Below, in pieces: positions 13,904-27,500 of a DNA stretch of 64,000 bases. The stretch is from Balanoglossus misakiensis. Its lineage: Eukaryota > Hemichordata. How positions within the stretch are numbered: position 1 is the stretch's first letter; the number at the start of each line of letters is the position of its first letter. A model generated the notes under the pieces. It was given only the letters and a program-made list of their open reading frames with translations, was not told the origin of the DNA and made no database searches. The stretch spans positions 13,640,001-13,704,000 of the forward strand of contig CM082578.2 of NCBI GenBank assembly GCA_040954595.2, written 5' to 3'. The position numbers were made by a program, and so were the translations under genes.

Positions 13904-15147
13904 GTACGTGAAGCTCGTGAAACGGGTTCATATGCATGATATGGCGTCGCTTCGCCTTTTCGCTTTATGCATAACATTGCATGCATTGGGGCACTCAGAC
14001 TGAAAGCAGCACACACTTCACGTTGTCTATGTCTGCCTGCTCAATGATGCAAATGTATGTGATACTGTGGAATTTTGGAAGCCGCATCATAAGTTTTACA
14101 TATATAGGTGAAATTAGTAGCTTTATCGAGTTGTATATCCGTTAAGTTTTATTAGAAAAGTATAGACGAAGCGTTAATCTTAGTATCTTCATCATCTATG
14201 CTTCATCCAATGTTTACATTCTATTGATTTAACGTCGAATATTCAGCGCCAACTATTGGGTCGCTTTATATTCGTCGTTCATTCATTGTATATACTTAGT
14301 TCCAACTCTTCTTTAAAACATGACTGTGTATCACATGCTTGTAAGCAGTGGAAATGTTTCATATAGTGATAACCAGTACGTTATATTGTGCATATTCACG
14401 AGTTTGAAACGTACATGGGAGGACTGTTGATTGATCCGGGTGCACTAGTACAGTAGTAAGTTGACACACAGGCGCCTGTGAAATTGACATGCTGCTGGGA
14501 AGAATTTCGAACCTATACGGACGTCATGAGGGTAGGAGTTATACTGCCCATTCGTACGCACTGGTAGAAGTTTTTGCCAAGTTTTATTTTGTACTAAAAT
14601 GATAAGCATTTGATGTAAACAATACACGCTTCACGTGTTCGTTTGTATGTGAGATGGGAATTTGGGAAGGTCTGTGGTCTATATATTTGACCTGCGGGTT
14701 CTGAAATTCCTGTCTACTACTCTTCGCCAAGGCCTAGAATATTTTTGGGGGGTGGGATGATACTTAGTCTCATCCTGTCTATGTTGACTGAAAGATGTGG
14801 GCGCAACAGACATTGGATCTTACAGTTACCTCAAGGCTCTTTGGGAAGCTTATTGTGCTCTCTTGAATTCATGAATAATTCAATCATGCCCCACTTTTGT
14901 GTCGGAAAAAAAGGAGAGGACTTCTGTAAACAGTGTTCCAGTTATAAATGATGTGTGGTGTGTAAAGGACTAGCTGTGTAGAGGTCGTTCCTTGGGGGTA
15001 TTTGTGAGAAAGGCCTGTGTCTGGTTGAACACATTTGCAGATCTACATATGTATGTTACAAATTACAATGTGACTGGCCTAGAAACAAGACATTTCAAAT
15101 GCACTGCTTTTGGGAAATGCATTTGAATGAACATTTTGTAACTCCAA

Positions 15148-15178
15148 GAGTAGACGTTTCATTGTGAAACGTCTACTC
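15148..15178. repeat. Perfect 14 bp inverted repeat with 3 nt loop
   Basis: GAGTAGACGTTTCA (15148-15161) and TGAAACGTCTACTC (15165-15178) pair perfectly around the loop TTG. Confidence 0.85.
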
Positions 15179-17085
15179 ATAAATGGCTATAGTTTGACTA
15201 ACATTATTTGCTTGAAGAATTCATCAGGAGTGTATAAAATAGTTATCCACATGACAGTTTTAACAAGTCCACTTAAAACTACCAAGGCACAGTCGGTAAC
15301 AACACGGCCCTGCCAAGGAGGGCCTCTTATGCATGTAGTATGTTAGCTTAGGTAATAACCAATTGAAACAATTCAGTCTGAGAAACTTCCTTTATTCCCA
15401 AACATGAATGACCACCCCCAAATTAAAATACAGGGTAGAATCTAACAGGGTTTCTCACAGAGTCATTTCAGAGTCTGAACTGCATCCACATATAGATGGA
15501 TATGCTTAAAAATGATGGCCAGTTACATTAAGGAGTCTGCAGCTACAGCTGTAGTACTATTTCCAACAGAAAACCACAGTATAAGGCTTGACATGCTAAT
15601 TAAATTTTGGACAACTGCTAACCAGAATGTTGGCCTTCTGTCTCCTGCTGGTTGGTGAACCCAATCATGAAATGTGATCGGCCAGTCTGCTGTGAGAACC
15701 CAACCAAGCATCTTGTGGAATTCCTTTGTTGTGTGTCAAGAATCTACTCCACAACACCTTATACTCTGTAGTGCTTGCCATTTCTTCCACAGTATTGAAA
15801 ACACTTCAGCAGAGGAGATATATGCGGCTTTCTTGTGTTCCTGTCTGGCTCCTGGTGTGTGGAACACACCTCTGATTTCGTTAACATACTTAAAGACCCG
15901 GTCATGACTTAAATAATAATTTGCGATTAGATTAGGTCAATGTCCACAGTGCCCGATTCATCACTGGTGCATTTTCTGACAAACATTGCCTCAACCTTAT
16001 CTGTGTTCAAACTCAACAGTTAGAGTTATGATGCATGTATGATTTGGGCTTGCTTACTCTGTAATTTGTGCACACTGAGAATGTTAGGTCAAACTGACAT
16101 AACTGACTACTGTATTTACAATGAAGGGGTTATTACCTGAAGTTTGTTCGATATCGCCATGCATTCTTGCGATGTGGTTATATTTTGAATCATTGTTGCA
16201 CAACTGATCAAAATATGTCCGCATTTGAATGCAATATCCGTCAAACCATGTAATAAGAATTGCACATGAAGGCATTAAATACAGGAAATTGACCATTTAG
16301 ATTGCAAGTTAGCTGGAGTAACGGCTGAAACAAGAAATTGGATGTATATGATGAATTGTGCTTATTTTCCACCAGATGTGCCCCTGTGAAAAATAACATT
16401 AATGAAAATAGACAAAGGCATTTTGTGATGGTTAATCTAATGAAGCATAAATATCGAAGATAATGATGCAAACTATTTAGATTATCCCACTGTCTGTGAT
16501 CAGACACCATGAATTATACATAATACTGAACGGCTCCAAGTAATTCATTGGAAATCTTGCTGAAATTGATTGTCATTAACACAATATAATGAGATCAGTA
16601 TTTTTCCGTTGTTGGTATGAAAATAAGAGACATTGACTTTTGTTACATGGGTTTTGAATATTAAATATTTATTAATATTAGGATATTTCTCCATATAACT
16701 ATTGATCTGCATAAATGGTAGTACCGGTAATAATGTGTACAATTCATTTTAGTGTTTGACATAATATCTGAATTTAGTTGTTGCTAAGGTATGTTCTATA
16801 CTTTCATACCTCAGATAAAATTGTAACTGTCGGTTGGTAATCTAGTGTCATAAAGCACTCACCAGAAACTAGGAAACCAGAGATTTACTCATAATTACCG
16901 GTACCCCAATGAAACAAAAGCTGTCTGTATCATATTCAACCAGAAATTAATTGTGACAAAGGACCGCGTTTTACCTGTTTTATTTCTTTTTCTCTTTTTG
17001 TAGGCTTTGGGTTTCCAAGTAAAAATATTGTGTGCAGTTTTGACAGGTATGTATTTTTTTAAGTGATGATACTTTGTCTTGTGCC

Positions 17086-17163
17086 TACCCTCGTCTGCTG
17101 TTATTGGCTCTGCCAGGATTGTGCATATTTTTTGGCAGAGCCAATAAGGCAGACTAGGATAGT
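17086..17163. repeat. Long imperfect hairpin, about 78 nt
   Basis: TTATTGGCTCTGCCA (17101-17115) pairs perfectly with TGGCAGAGCCAATAA (17133-17147) across a 17 nt loop. Beyond a small bulge, GTCTGC (17093-17098) pairs with GCAGAC (17149-17154), and pairing continues with mismatches to about 17086/17163. The shape and length are like a miRNA precursor, but a small inverted-repeat element explains it equally well. Confidence 0.6.
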
Positions 17164-20100
17164 GGGCATCTTTAGTCTCTAGAATATGTTCTGTCTTTTT
17201 CAAGGCTCTGCAACCAGAACGCATCAGAGCGGAGAAGTTGAAAGAAATGATGTGACGTTGAGCGATCTAGACTTGTTGTGTTTTGTGTCTGTGGTGTTAC
17301 TGTATGTTTAGAAGTGTCTGTGTTGCTTGAAATATTTGACTAGAAAATATCTATTGACCCCCATAGTGGTGTTTGACTAACCATTTATTTATGGGTCAGT
17401 TGTCAATTCCACAGGCAAAGCTATTTAGGTTTCACTCTCTGACACATCTTTAACTGTTATTTTGTGTTTCAAAAACATTCAAAGAAAGTTTTGATAGTCT
17501 GTCAATGGCTTCTTTCATGAGTAGTAAGTGAAAAGGGGTTGCATTGTCCAATCATGACTTCCAGCCAAAAGTCATCTAGATTAGTTTTTTCCCCTTTTAT
17601 TAAAGAAGCCAAGCTCCTTGTGCTAGTGATGGCTTGATGCTTCTGAATCACACCAAATCGAAGGTGCCCCTGTATTCTTCAATGCATGTTTCAGTGTTTT
17701 ACTTGATAGGTTTCCGTCAGAGGATGGCTCCCAATACCGTGGCTTCTGTAGTGACTAAACCCGTGGTTCTTGACTTGGTCTTTGTCAACAAGTCCCCGTA
17801 CCACCCACAGTTGTGGGGCTGGGAGACCTCCTGTACTCTTGAACTGGACTAATAAAGGTCACCAAATCTAGGCTATAATTATTAACCAGATAGTGAGCAT
17901 GTGTGCACATTATTTGAATTCCGTGTCTGGGAGTGTCCTCTTTATGTCTCATGTGCTGTCAGAGAGTTCAACTTTTGGTTTTCCTTCCACTTCTGCTAGT
18001 CCAGTGATCTTGTCTTGTATTGCATGCATAATATGATAACACCTTGACTTGAGAGTATCGAATAGAAAGTCAAGTATGCTGTGTGTCTTTGTCTAAGAGA
18101 TTGTCTTGTAGGTGTCAATCCTGGACCGTTCCATTAGAAGGATAACAGATTTCTAAGTCACAGACATTATTATGGTGGTGTTACAACACGACTGTAACTG
18201 TTGAATTCGTGTGATCTGCAGAGCTGTGTTTCATCAAGACCAACTGGTTGTCATTATACCTTCATTTAAAACCTTGCACCAATGGAGAATTAGGCCAATT
18301 TATCATAGGAAGCAATGTGCAATGTGGGTTAAGTGATATAATTGAGTAGCTGACATTTTCTGTGCTTGGTTCTCCAATGCCCTGGAGGTCAGTAAAGATT
18401 GCAGTGGGTTGATGATGAACAGCTGTGAAAGGCCAGACCAACTGACGGGTTATATGACTTGATGGAGAGTCTTGGAAAAGTCAGACAAATAAAACCAGGC
18501 CGTACTGAGGCACAATACTTGGTGGGTCTTGAGAAATCTTTAACCTGTTCTCTTCCATCGTAATTTTTATCACCTCTCAAATAGTCCGGACCAAGATTCT
18601 TTTGTGTGACAAGCTTGGACGAGGAATTCAAAAGTTTTTCCAGCCACTGCAGAGCAAGCCATGACCTGGAGTTGATGTGTAAATGATTTTGTGGGAGATA
18701 TATGAAGTTCAACATCACAAAGATTTACGTGAAACCGAGATCCGTGATCTCATAAAAAGTGCAGGAGATAAAGTGGAGATTTTGGTTTTAGCTGAAGAGT
18801 GGTAGCTTATGTTGTAGAGATAGACTGGTCCTTGAGCTAGTGTATTTGAGGCGGTTCCTATTTGCCGTGGAGCTTAGCCAGACTGGGAAAACACAGGAAG
18901 CCATACAAGTGGTGACTTCCATTGGAATGCTTTTGAGTGAGACCCTTCTGTGCTGCTGCTGCTATACAGTAAACCCCAAAAGAGTTTGAATCAGATGATC
19001 ATATGATATGTTTTATTGATGATGTATTTCACAATATTGAGTTCTGTGTCGTTGAATTGGCTAGAAGCTGTTATATCAACCCCTCTTGTGTTTCTGAGCC
19101 ACATGAAAATCGTGGCCAGTAGAAATGGACCATACACAAATCTGCCATTTTGAACTTTAAAAGGTCAGAGGTCACAGCACATTGTAGATGGAGGCGGGTT
19201 AAATTCTGTTCTGCTCAGATGTTGATTCTCCAGGGAGATTGTTATACAGTAAGTCCTGGTCAGATTTTAACAATGTGTATATAATTAATGGCGATGAGAT
19301 CTTACTGACCAAGAGTATACAAGCAAAGTTTCTTATTACAGCCACTTCATTCTCAGAGGAATTAATGGAACAAAGGGCAGACTTTTGCCTAGTTTAAACT
19401 CAGGGTTGTGTTCTGTAAGTCATATGAAGACCCTAATCAAGTTACAAGTACATGTATAGTCTACTGAAATTTCTAATGAGGTAGCGAGTGTATGTGTTCT
19501 TTCAAACTAGCTGACTGACTGCCTTCCTGTAAGCTACTTAGCAAGCCAAGGTTGCTTCTCAGTATGGGATGTTGGTTTTATGCCACAGTGCAACTTTGGT
19601 GACGTGTGTTGTCTCTTCTCCAAGGATCACATCTGAAATTCTGTTTGTGTACATGCAGGGAAATAATCCACCATGATGTAGTGTCATTGCCATCGCCTGC
19701 GTATTGCATATAGTGTTTACCAGCAGGAATAACTGACGTCAACTGGGTCATACTCAAATTGCTTGTTATCTCTGTCTGTTGGCCGCCATGGCCAGCCATC
19801 TCTTTTCTCAGCTGTGTTCCTGCGCTTGAACATTGCAGATTAGAATCCACCTCTTACTAATTGCATACCAAGATATTTACTCAAGATTTAACTTGACATG
19901 ACAAGGCCTGTCATTACAAGGCCGTGTTTTGAAAATGATAAGCTGCTAGTGTAGAGGGCAAATATTAGCTAGGAGTTTGTATGGTGTCAACCTAGAGGCC
20001 CAAGGATTTGTTCTTTCCAACTACTGGCCTAAGATTCAATGATGATGCTAAAAATATCCTGGGATGATTTATAAACCAAGTGACGCAATAGGTTGGTCTC

Positions 20101-23100
20101 GGTGTGGCCATTTCCACATGTCACCTTCCCATCAGCTCTGGCATTTAAATGGTTTATTTGTCCTGGGGTGTAAGATGGCTTTTCTGTCACCATTGGCACT
20201 CTTTGTTGCATCATACCCCTCTGTGATGATAAAAGTGTGAAACTGTTCCATGTGTACAGGTACATGTGTGACGGGAATAGATGAAGACATACAGCAGTCA
20301 ACAGCCCTTTCTAAATTATCCCATTTTAGCTGTCAGTGGTTCGGAACTGAAATTGAGAGATTGGATGACTGGATTTCATCAGTCTGGTTTGTTATTCCTG
20401 ATTTAAATTTGAATTGACCAGCTAAGGAAACAATCACGTTTTCATCTCCACACACTGCAAAGACATTGATGTTTCTCCCATTTTCTTGATTTTATTTGAG
20501 ACATCTCGGAATTGAATTTACAGAAATTGAAGTCGTGTGCAGAGGATGATTCAACATCCAGCTTGTCAGAATGGCTAACACTAACAACATATCCCCATAT
20601 TGCTAGAGACTGCTAACACACAGGAGCAAGTTGACGGATCTTTGCTTAAAATTCGTAATAGGATGGTGTTAAACTGTGCTTATTTGCAATGCAACCAAGA
20701 TCCTCAATAGATATAGCTCTCTGACAGGATGTGAAAACAATACTTTGGAATGTCTTGGCGCAGGAGTGTAATTCATGATATGGCCCACATAGATGGAACA
20801 TCCATAAATTAAAATACCTGAATGACCTTCACATTACATCCCTCTATTTGTGAAGATGTTCATCAGCTATTTTAAAGAACTGTGTTTAATGATCCAAAGA
20901 TAATGAGAAAAAAAATAATAGAAAATGTGTGAGAAAATGTTTTGAGCAGGATTCCCCTTATGGGGCACAACTGTCAAACTGTTTGATTGAAGTATGGTCG
21001 ATTGCTTCCACATGATTAATATTTTTCTGGCTGAAGTACATTTCTGTCAACAAATAACTTACATGTAGTTTCATGTGAAAAAAATCAAAGTGACATGCCC
21101 TGAGTGCTGCAGTCTATTGTACCTGGTTTTACATGTATATGAGTATCTGTGTTGTGTGTTGATAACAGACTTGTCTGTGTACAGCTTGATGTGCGACTGT
21201 CTCAGCAGTCTGTCAGCTGCTAAAATGCTAATGGAGTGCTGCAATTAATTATGCTCAACCTAGGACTTCAGCGTGTTTTGAAGTCTATCCCGGTTTTTAT
21301 AAGGAGACATACTTTAGCCTGGTGGTTTTGACATTTACAGTTCCAGTCAGGTGATTTATGTGGCGAAGTCTTTATGTAGTTTTGGCCTCCTCTGCCAGAC
21401 AAGATTTTGTCACAAGGAATAAACAAGTCTTCAGGGGTCAGGGTTAATTAGACTGGGCCTACTTGGTTGATGCCTTGTATAGATCGTGGGTAGTCCTTGT
21501 TATTTGGAGAAACCAGTGTGACTGGTTCACTTACATGGAAAAATATCTTTGTGTTGGTGTTCTGTTGTTCCACTTTTCAGTTAAAGACATCACAAAAGAT
21601 CTGTTTTGGTTCGACCAGACCAACGCAAAGCACATTTGTATGAATCTGTGTCATTTGGTTTGTCAGTGAGGATTATCATCGGTCATCCTCTCTTAAGAAG
21701 GTTTTTAAAAAAGGAAACAAGGCCATCGCTGGAATGATTTATCGGGAGGGATTAAACCATTCATGGCACTTGCCGGGCTGTGACAATATACCACATGACC
21801 CAGAAAAGAGCAACAAAAGCAATCTTTCAGAGACTGGCATATATATGTTTTACAATTGTGTGATAGGACAAGCATGTGCCCTCATTTTCTGTTTGCTTTA
21901 TGATAATATCAGGTGTATTGTGAAAAAACAAGTACAAATCAAACAATTTAATGTACGTGTAACATCTAGTGTATGTCTCTTATCCCATGTACATTTCATA
22001 GTGAAATATGAACTTATTTTAAAACATGACCAAAACATGTTATTGATCTGTTATCAAGTTTATGAAGTGGCATCATGTGAAAGGTGTACTTTTTGTGGTA
22101 GTCTTCAGTTTTGATGTGGTAAATGATAGACATGATTTATGTAAATGAAATCTTTAGCGTCAAGATTTGATAAAAAAATGCTGTGTATTTCATATCATCA
22201 CAGAAACCCTTACCCTGCAAGCATTTGGTGCCCCACTATTTTACAGGCAACTTCATTTCAGTATTTATAACATCTATCAGTAGGGTCATGGCCCATCATT
22301 ATTTATGTCTTTGTACATGTATGTATTTCTATTTGAGGATAACACAGCAATATTATCAGAAGACTGTTATCCGTATAAGCATTCTATAATTAGCAGAGAA
22401 GGGGCATCGGCAGGCAGTTTTGCCCTTCTTCCCATTATGTATACTTTCTTTCCCACCTTTTCTTAGCCAGTCAGGCTCCATTTATTTGGGTATTTTGTGC
22501 GGACCACAAACCATATCAGTTGAGCAGATGACCAACTGACATCACAGACTCGTTTTTGGATGGCATGGACCCCCTACTTCTTGATATGGCCTCATAATGT
22601 AAACATACATTTCTATAAATGGGCTCGGCACTTCTAAGATAAAAAACTTAAATCTATTTCCTGCACTGTCAGCCCATGTTCATACTCTCGTAATTATAGA
22701 AATGGCCCAGCTGGTTTACTTAAAATTTCTGATGGATCGCCTCAGAGGCCAGGTCCCCCCCCTCCCCCAAGAGCTTATTTTTATCCTGCAGTATACAGCT
22801 GTAAGCAAAATACACAAAAGTAATTACATTTTCTCATTACTTGTGTTGCATTAATTTTGATGAGTGATTCGTAACATAGCTGGTATGTGCAGTCAAGACG
22901 AGTTTGCAGAGGATATATTCAAAGAAATTGAGCACTTCCATTTCAGTAAAAAATAATTGCATTATTGTAAATACATTGTACATGTTTGCTCTGGATGATA
23001 CCTGGATGTGAGATACATTCTTTATATGTATGATAGAGAAAAATCTCAGATCTGGGCCTTTGAGTGCAGTCTGATCATGAATTTAGTTTCCAACTGGATT

Positions 23101-23238
23101 AGCCATTTCACATTTTATTATCATACATTATTAGCATACACTACATAAACAATAGCTCAGGATAGAGAAACAATAGTCCTGTGTGCATATAACTGTGCGT
23201 TTAACTGTTTTGTGCATTTAGTTTTTTAGGGAATCATT

Positions 23239-24534
23239 GGGGGCACAAGCGCCCTCAGGCGGCTTGTGCCCCCATTGGTATTGTTGGAATTTTTCTTTAT
23301 TATTATTCTTCTTCTTCTTCTTCTTCTTCTTCCGAGAAATTCGGCCAGGTAGATCTGGAAAACCGCAGCACCTAGGGGGCTGAAACTTGGTAGGGTGATA
23401 GGGGCCAATGAGTAGACGTGCAGTGGCCCGTGAATATTTAATTAGTCATGTGACCTGGCGGCCATATTGGATTTCCTGAAAACCGTTAAATGAGTCCTTC
23501 TCAAAAACTACAGGGCCGATCGAGTTCAAATTTGGTGTGCAGGTAGCCTACCTTCTGTCCATCATTTTACCCCATTGAAATCATGACGTCATACATAAAG
23601 TTTTTTTGCTACAATTGTTTTTCTGAAAAACTACTTAAAACTTTAAAAATCTTCTTCTCCAGAACCAGCGGTTACCGAGTCTCGGGATTTGGGATATGTG
23701 GTCACCTAACCTATGTCTATCAAGTTTGCGAAGCGCACTGTGATTGGTCGATCATTATGGCGGCCATGTTGGATTTTCGGAAAACCATTGAAAAATGAAA
23801 ATACTGTTTTGTAGCCAAAATGTTGACAGCACGGAAATTCTTTTTTTGGATATGAGTCATCATATGACCGGAAGTTGTCACAATTTTTCGGGGCAATTTT
23901 CACGAGACCTTTGACCCAGTTTTAAAACAACTAATTATATATGCATATTCCCCATACCTCCTCTTGTAAAAGCACCACAGTCATGAATTTTGTGGACATG
24001 GGTACCAATGCTGCCAGGACATGACACAAATATTTTGGTAATTTTGGCAATGACCTTTGACCTATTTCTGAAACATCATTTTTCTGCATATCTAATTCCA
24101 TGCTACCCAATAGGGCTAGAGGTCTGGTATTGGTTGGACATGGCCCAGTCTGGGGTCAAAATTTTATGCCCTAATTTTGGGTGACCTTGGGTGACCATTG
24201 ATCTACTTTCCCATATCTCAGCATCCAGAGCAGTTAGAGCCCTGGCTTTTATGGGTATTGAGCACATAATGGAGTCTTACACAAGACCTCATTAATTATG
24301 TGCATACCTAATTGCAGGCGAACCAATAGGGCTAGGGGTCTGGTTTTTTGTTGGATCTAGACTAGTATGGGGTCCAATTTTTTTGCCCAAATTTGGGGTG
24401 ACCTCAGGTGACCTTTGACCTACTTTCCCATATCTTGGTATCCCCAGCAGATACAGCCGTGGCATTTGCTGGTCACCATGGGAACTGCTTGTGCCCCCCC
24501 AACGCTGCTTGCAGCTTTAATTTTGACCTGTTTT
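23239..24534 (+). mobile_element. Non-autonomous repeat element with terminal hairpin and internal 216 bp repeats
   Basis: The left end has a perfect hairpin: GGGGGCACAAGC (23239-23250) pairs with GCTTGTGCCCCC (23262-23273). The right end repeats the same word, GCTTGTGCCCCCCC (24487-24500), followed by GCTGCTTGCAGC and an AT-rich end. Inside are a (CTT)n tract at about 23308-23332 and two diverged copies of a block of roughly 165 bp (about 24080-24243 and 24296-24463), aligned on CAATAGGGCTAG at 24108 and 24324. The phrase TTTGACCT recurs many times. There is no transposase or reverse transcriptase frame. The composition and repeated words differ sharply from the surrounding intron. The boundaries are estimates. 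Confidence 0.6.
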
Positions 24535-27500
24535 TAGGTCTGTGCCAAGAGAAGGGAGCCAGTCTACTTCAGGCAGTGTACGGGACATCCAGTGATGTGT
24601 GCAGATAATGATGATGTACTTCAGAAAGCGTGTCTAATGCTGTTGGACTGAGCTAACAGATGTGTTAACATCAAATTTAGTCATGCAAGAATTTGGATGG
24701 AGCTCATTTTCTACAGACATCAATATTCTACATGAGAAAACAGACCTCTTGTACGTGATGTATTAGCAGTCATCTTGAAAGGATTAATTTGAGTTTTGAG
24801 TCAGGATTAAGAGAAACCTTTGTTTTCATGTGGTGCGTCAGCAAGTAAGTAATTTATAAAGTGATGAAACACCTGTCAGTGTTTAACAATGATGAATTTC
24901 CTGCCGGAATTTAAGTTCATTTGCAGTTTTAACCCTATTCATCATCATTATCCTTGTTAATAAGGTTGCAAGACGTACCATAATTTGGCCTTTTCAAAGT
25001 ATAATATGAGTTAATGTGAACAACGTGGACATTTGGAAATGTTAATTTATGCATCCAATATTCCTTTGCCATCAGGTTTCACACCACAACTTCAAGTTGA
25101 CATGTTGGCCACAGTCCCGTCTCAATAGTAAGCTTTCCAGGGTTTACCCAGCCAGGATTGGTCTTCCTGTAAATCCATCAACATTTAAAGGTTTCCAAGA
25201 AACCATACCTGGAAAAGCCTCTCTTGGAGTCCCAGACTGACAGATTCATAGTGATTGCCTGAGTCATTCCATTTATACCGGGACTACTTCATTGTAGGAC
25301 AATTACCATTAGGGCATTTGGTGTTTTGAATCCCAATTACTGGGTCTAATTTGATTGGATGGTGGCCTTTGCTCAGTGCTGGGAGACCTCACCATGCAGT
25401 TCCGTTCACACAAATTGCAAAAGGAATTGGCAAAGGTCAGTTTTTTTCACTGTTAGTAATTTCGCAATTGATACAAGGGAATCACAAATCTTGACTGTCA
25501 TCACCTACATGGACCTTGTTAAGTCATTATATTGTTACCATCCATGGTGGATTACTGATTGTGTAAATGTTTTTCCAGTATTTTGCCAAGAAAATTTCAC
25601 ATTTGAAGTGGAATTGTTAATGTATGGTGGTTGAAATCATCACAGTTGGTGATGGCATTGAATGTCTTGGTATTGCTTCATCCTGTGAGCATTGGCTTCA
25701 GGGTTGGTTGCAAGTTTCAATGTCACACAGACTCAGTTGGGGACAAACAGCAAATGACGAAAGAGAACAAGATGAATCTCTTAATATAAAGTGGTTTGTA
25801 ATTTGGATCTAGCGCTTGATGTATGAAAATATACTGACAGTATGCATATATACATGTAATGTAGAAGTTTATTCATAGAAAAATTGTGAATAGTTGCTGG
25901 TAGGATGTTGAGCAGGAGTCAACAGGAAGTTGTTGATTGTGATTTTAGCTTCTGTGTGCATTGAATCATTCAGTTTGTCCAGTGATACTTCTAGATGAGT
26001 GTCTTGATTATTACAGGCTGATAATACTCCCACGCAAGGTTACACAGTAGACTGCAGTGCATCATGGGAAGGATACCACTCTTTGCCTTTGCTATCATGA
26101 TCTTTTTCAACCTGCAAGCACAGACTATCGCTATAGCCGCATTTATTGGTTTTAAAGCATCTGTCTGAGTATCTGCTTGTGCATGTCTGGCCCTCATCCA
26201 TAGCATTACCAGCCACACTCTGTAGGCCTATTCTTCCTACAAATGTTGGCGTAAATAATTGGTCTGCTAACCTTGGAATTCGATTGAGGCTTTGATGATG
26301 TAACATGTGTTAGGACTGAAACTAAGCCTGCTGATTTTGTTTGTCGGGGTTTTGTAAGACCAGAAAAACTCTGTAGTGGACAATGAATAAAGCTAACAAG
26401 TTAAAATTACTGTTTTGTAGATTTTGTTCATAATTTATTGTTCATTGAAATTGACGTTGGTGCCGTTGTGAGTCCAAATACTTGTAAATGAGGTTTAGGT
26501 TGAGAAAGTGACAGCTAGAGGTGTCAAAGTTGAACTTGAATAGGGATTTTGTGAGGTGCAAATATTGAACACAGGCCTGTGTAAAGTGGACTTTAAGGGG
26601 CACTCACTGGGAAAGTTGTCTCACATTCCCAAGGATGTTTCATGTTTGTGTGTTTGGCAGAGAAAATGAAAATGTGAAACTGATCCAGTTTCATGAAAAA
26701 CATTGCTGAAAGAGTTGGCTTTGGTTCAGTTGAAACCCAGCTGAAACGAGAGTTTGGAATTAGGCAAGTAAAATAAGGTGTTTTGAAAGGTAGCTATGAA
26801 TAAACAGGAGCCTGCATAGCTTGTTCTTAAGTTACAACTTGTGCAAACATACACACAGGAAGAAAAGCTCTGTTGTACCTCTTCAAAACATGCACCCATT
26901 TTGCAAATCTACATGTTAGGCTGGCATAAGACTGTCTTGGCAACTTCTTGGCAGCTTTGAAGGTCTCACAAACATCTTTGTGATCAGAAGTGAATTTATC
27001 TCGGTGCAAATATGCGTTTTGCAGCTGTAATTGTCGCTGTGCCTGAGGCTAAATTGGACATTGGTATGTACTGTGCTGTATTGTAGAACAGCAAATGAAT
27101 ATTTGTGGTTTAGATGACAGTCTAAATTGGTAACAGTTGTGTGGCTTCTTGAGGGTTTCTTGCAATTTCTGCACAGCATGTAGTGTGGTGTCATGTTCTA
27201 TTCTTGAGGTCAAAGGGCATTTACAAAGCACCTCTTGTAGATGTGAATTTTTGAACATCAACTTTTGGGTTTTTGAGAAGATTTTGAAAAAGACAAAATG
27301 GTGTCCTAAAAATTAGTCTATCCTCTGACCAAACTGACTTGAACAGTACATGTATCTTTGTTGCAAAAAGACTGTACTCTGGGAAATCTTATGGACTGGC
27401 ATTCTACATTGATTTTAAAAGGATAAGGGATGTAGATGTACTAATTCAAACAGTTTCACTCTTATGCAGATTAATCAGAATGTCTTGGAATTCTTGTGAA

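Noticed and set aside
21734-22114. 126-codon plus-strand frame in the dystroglycan intron
   Set aside because: No recognisable family, surrounded by intron sequence, and composition follows the local AT richness.
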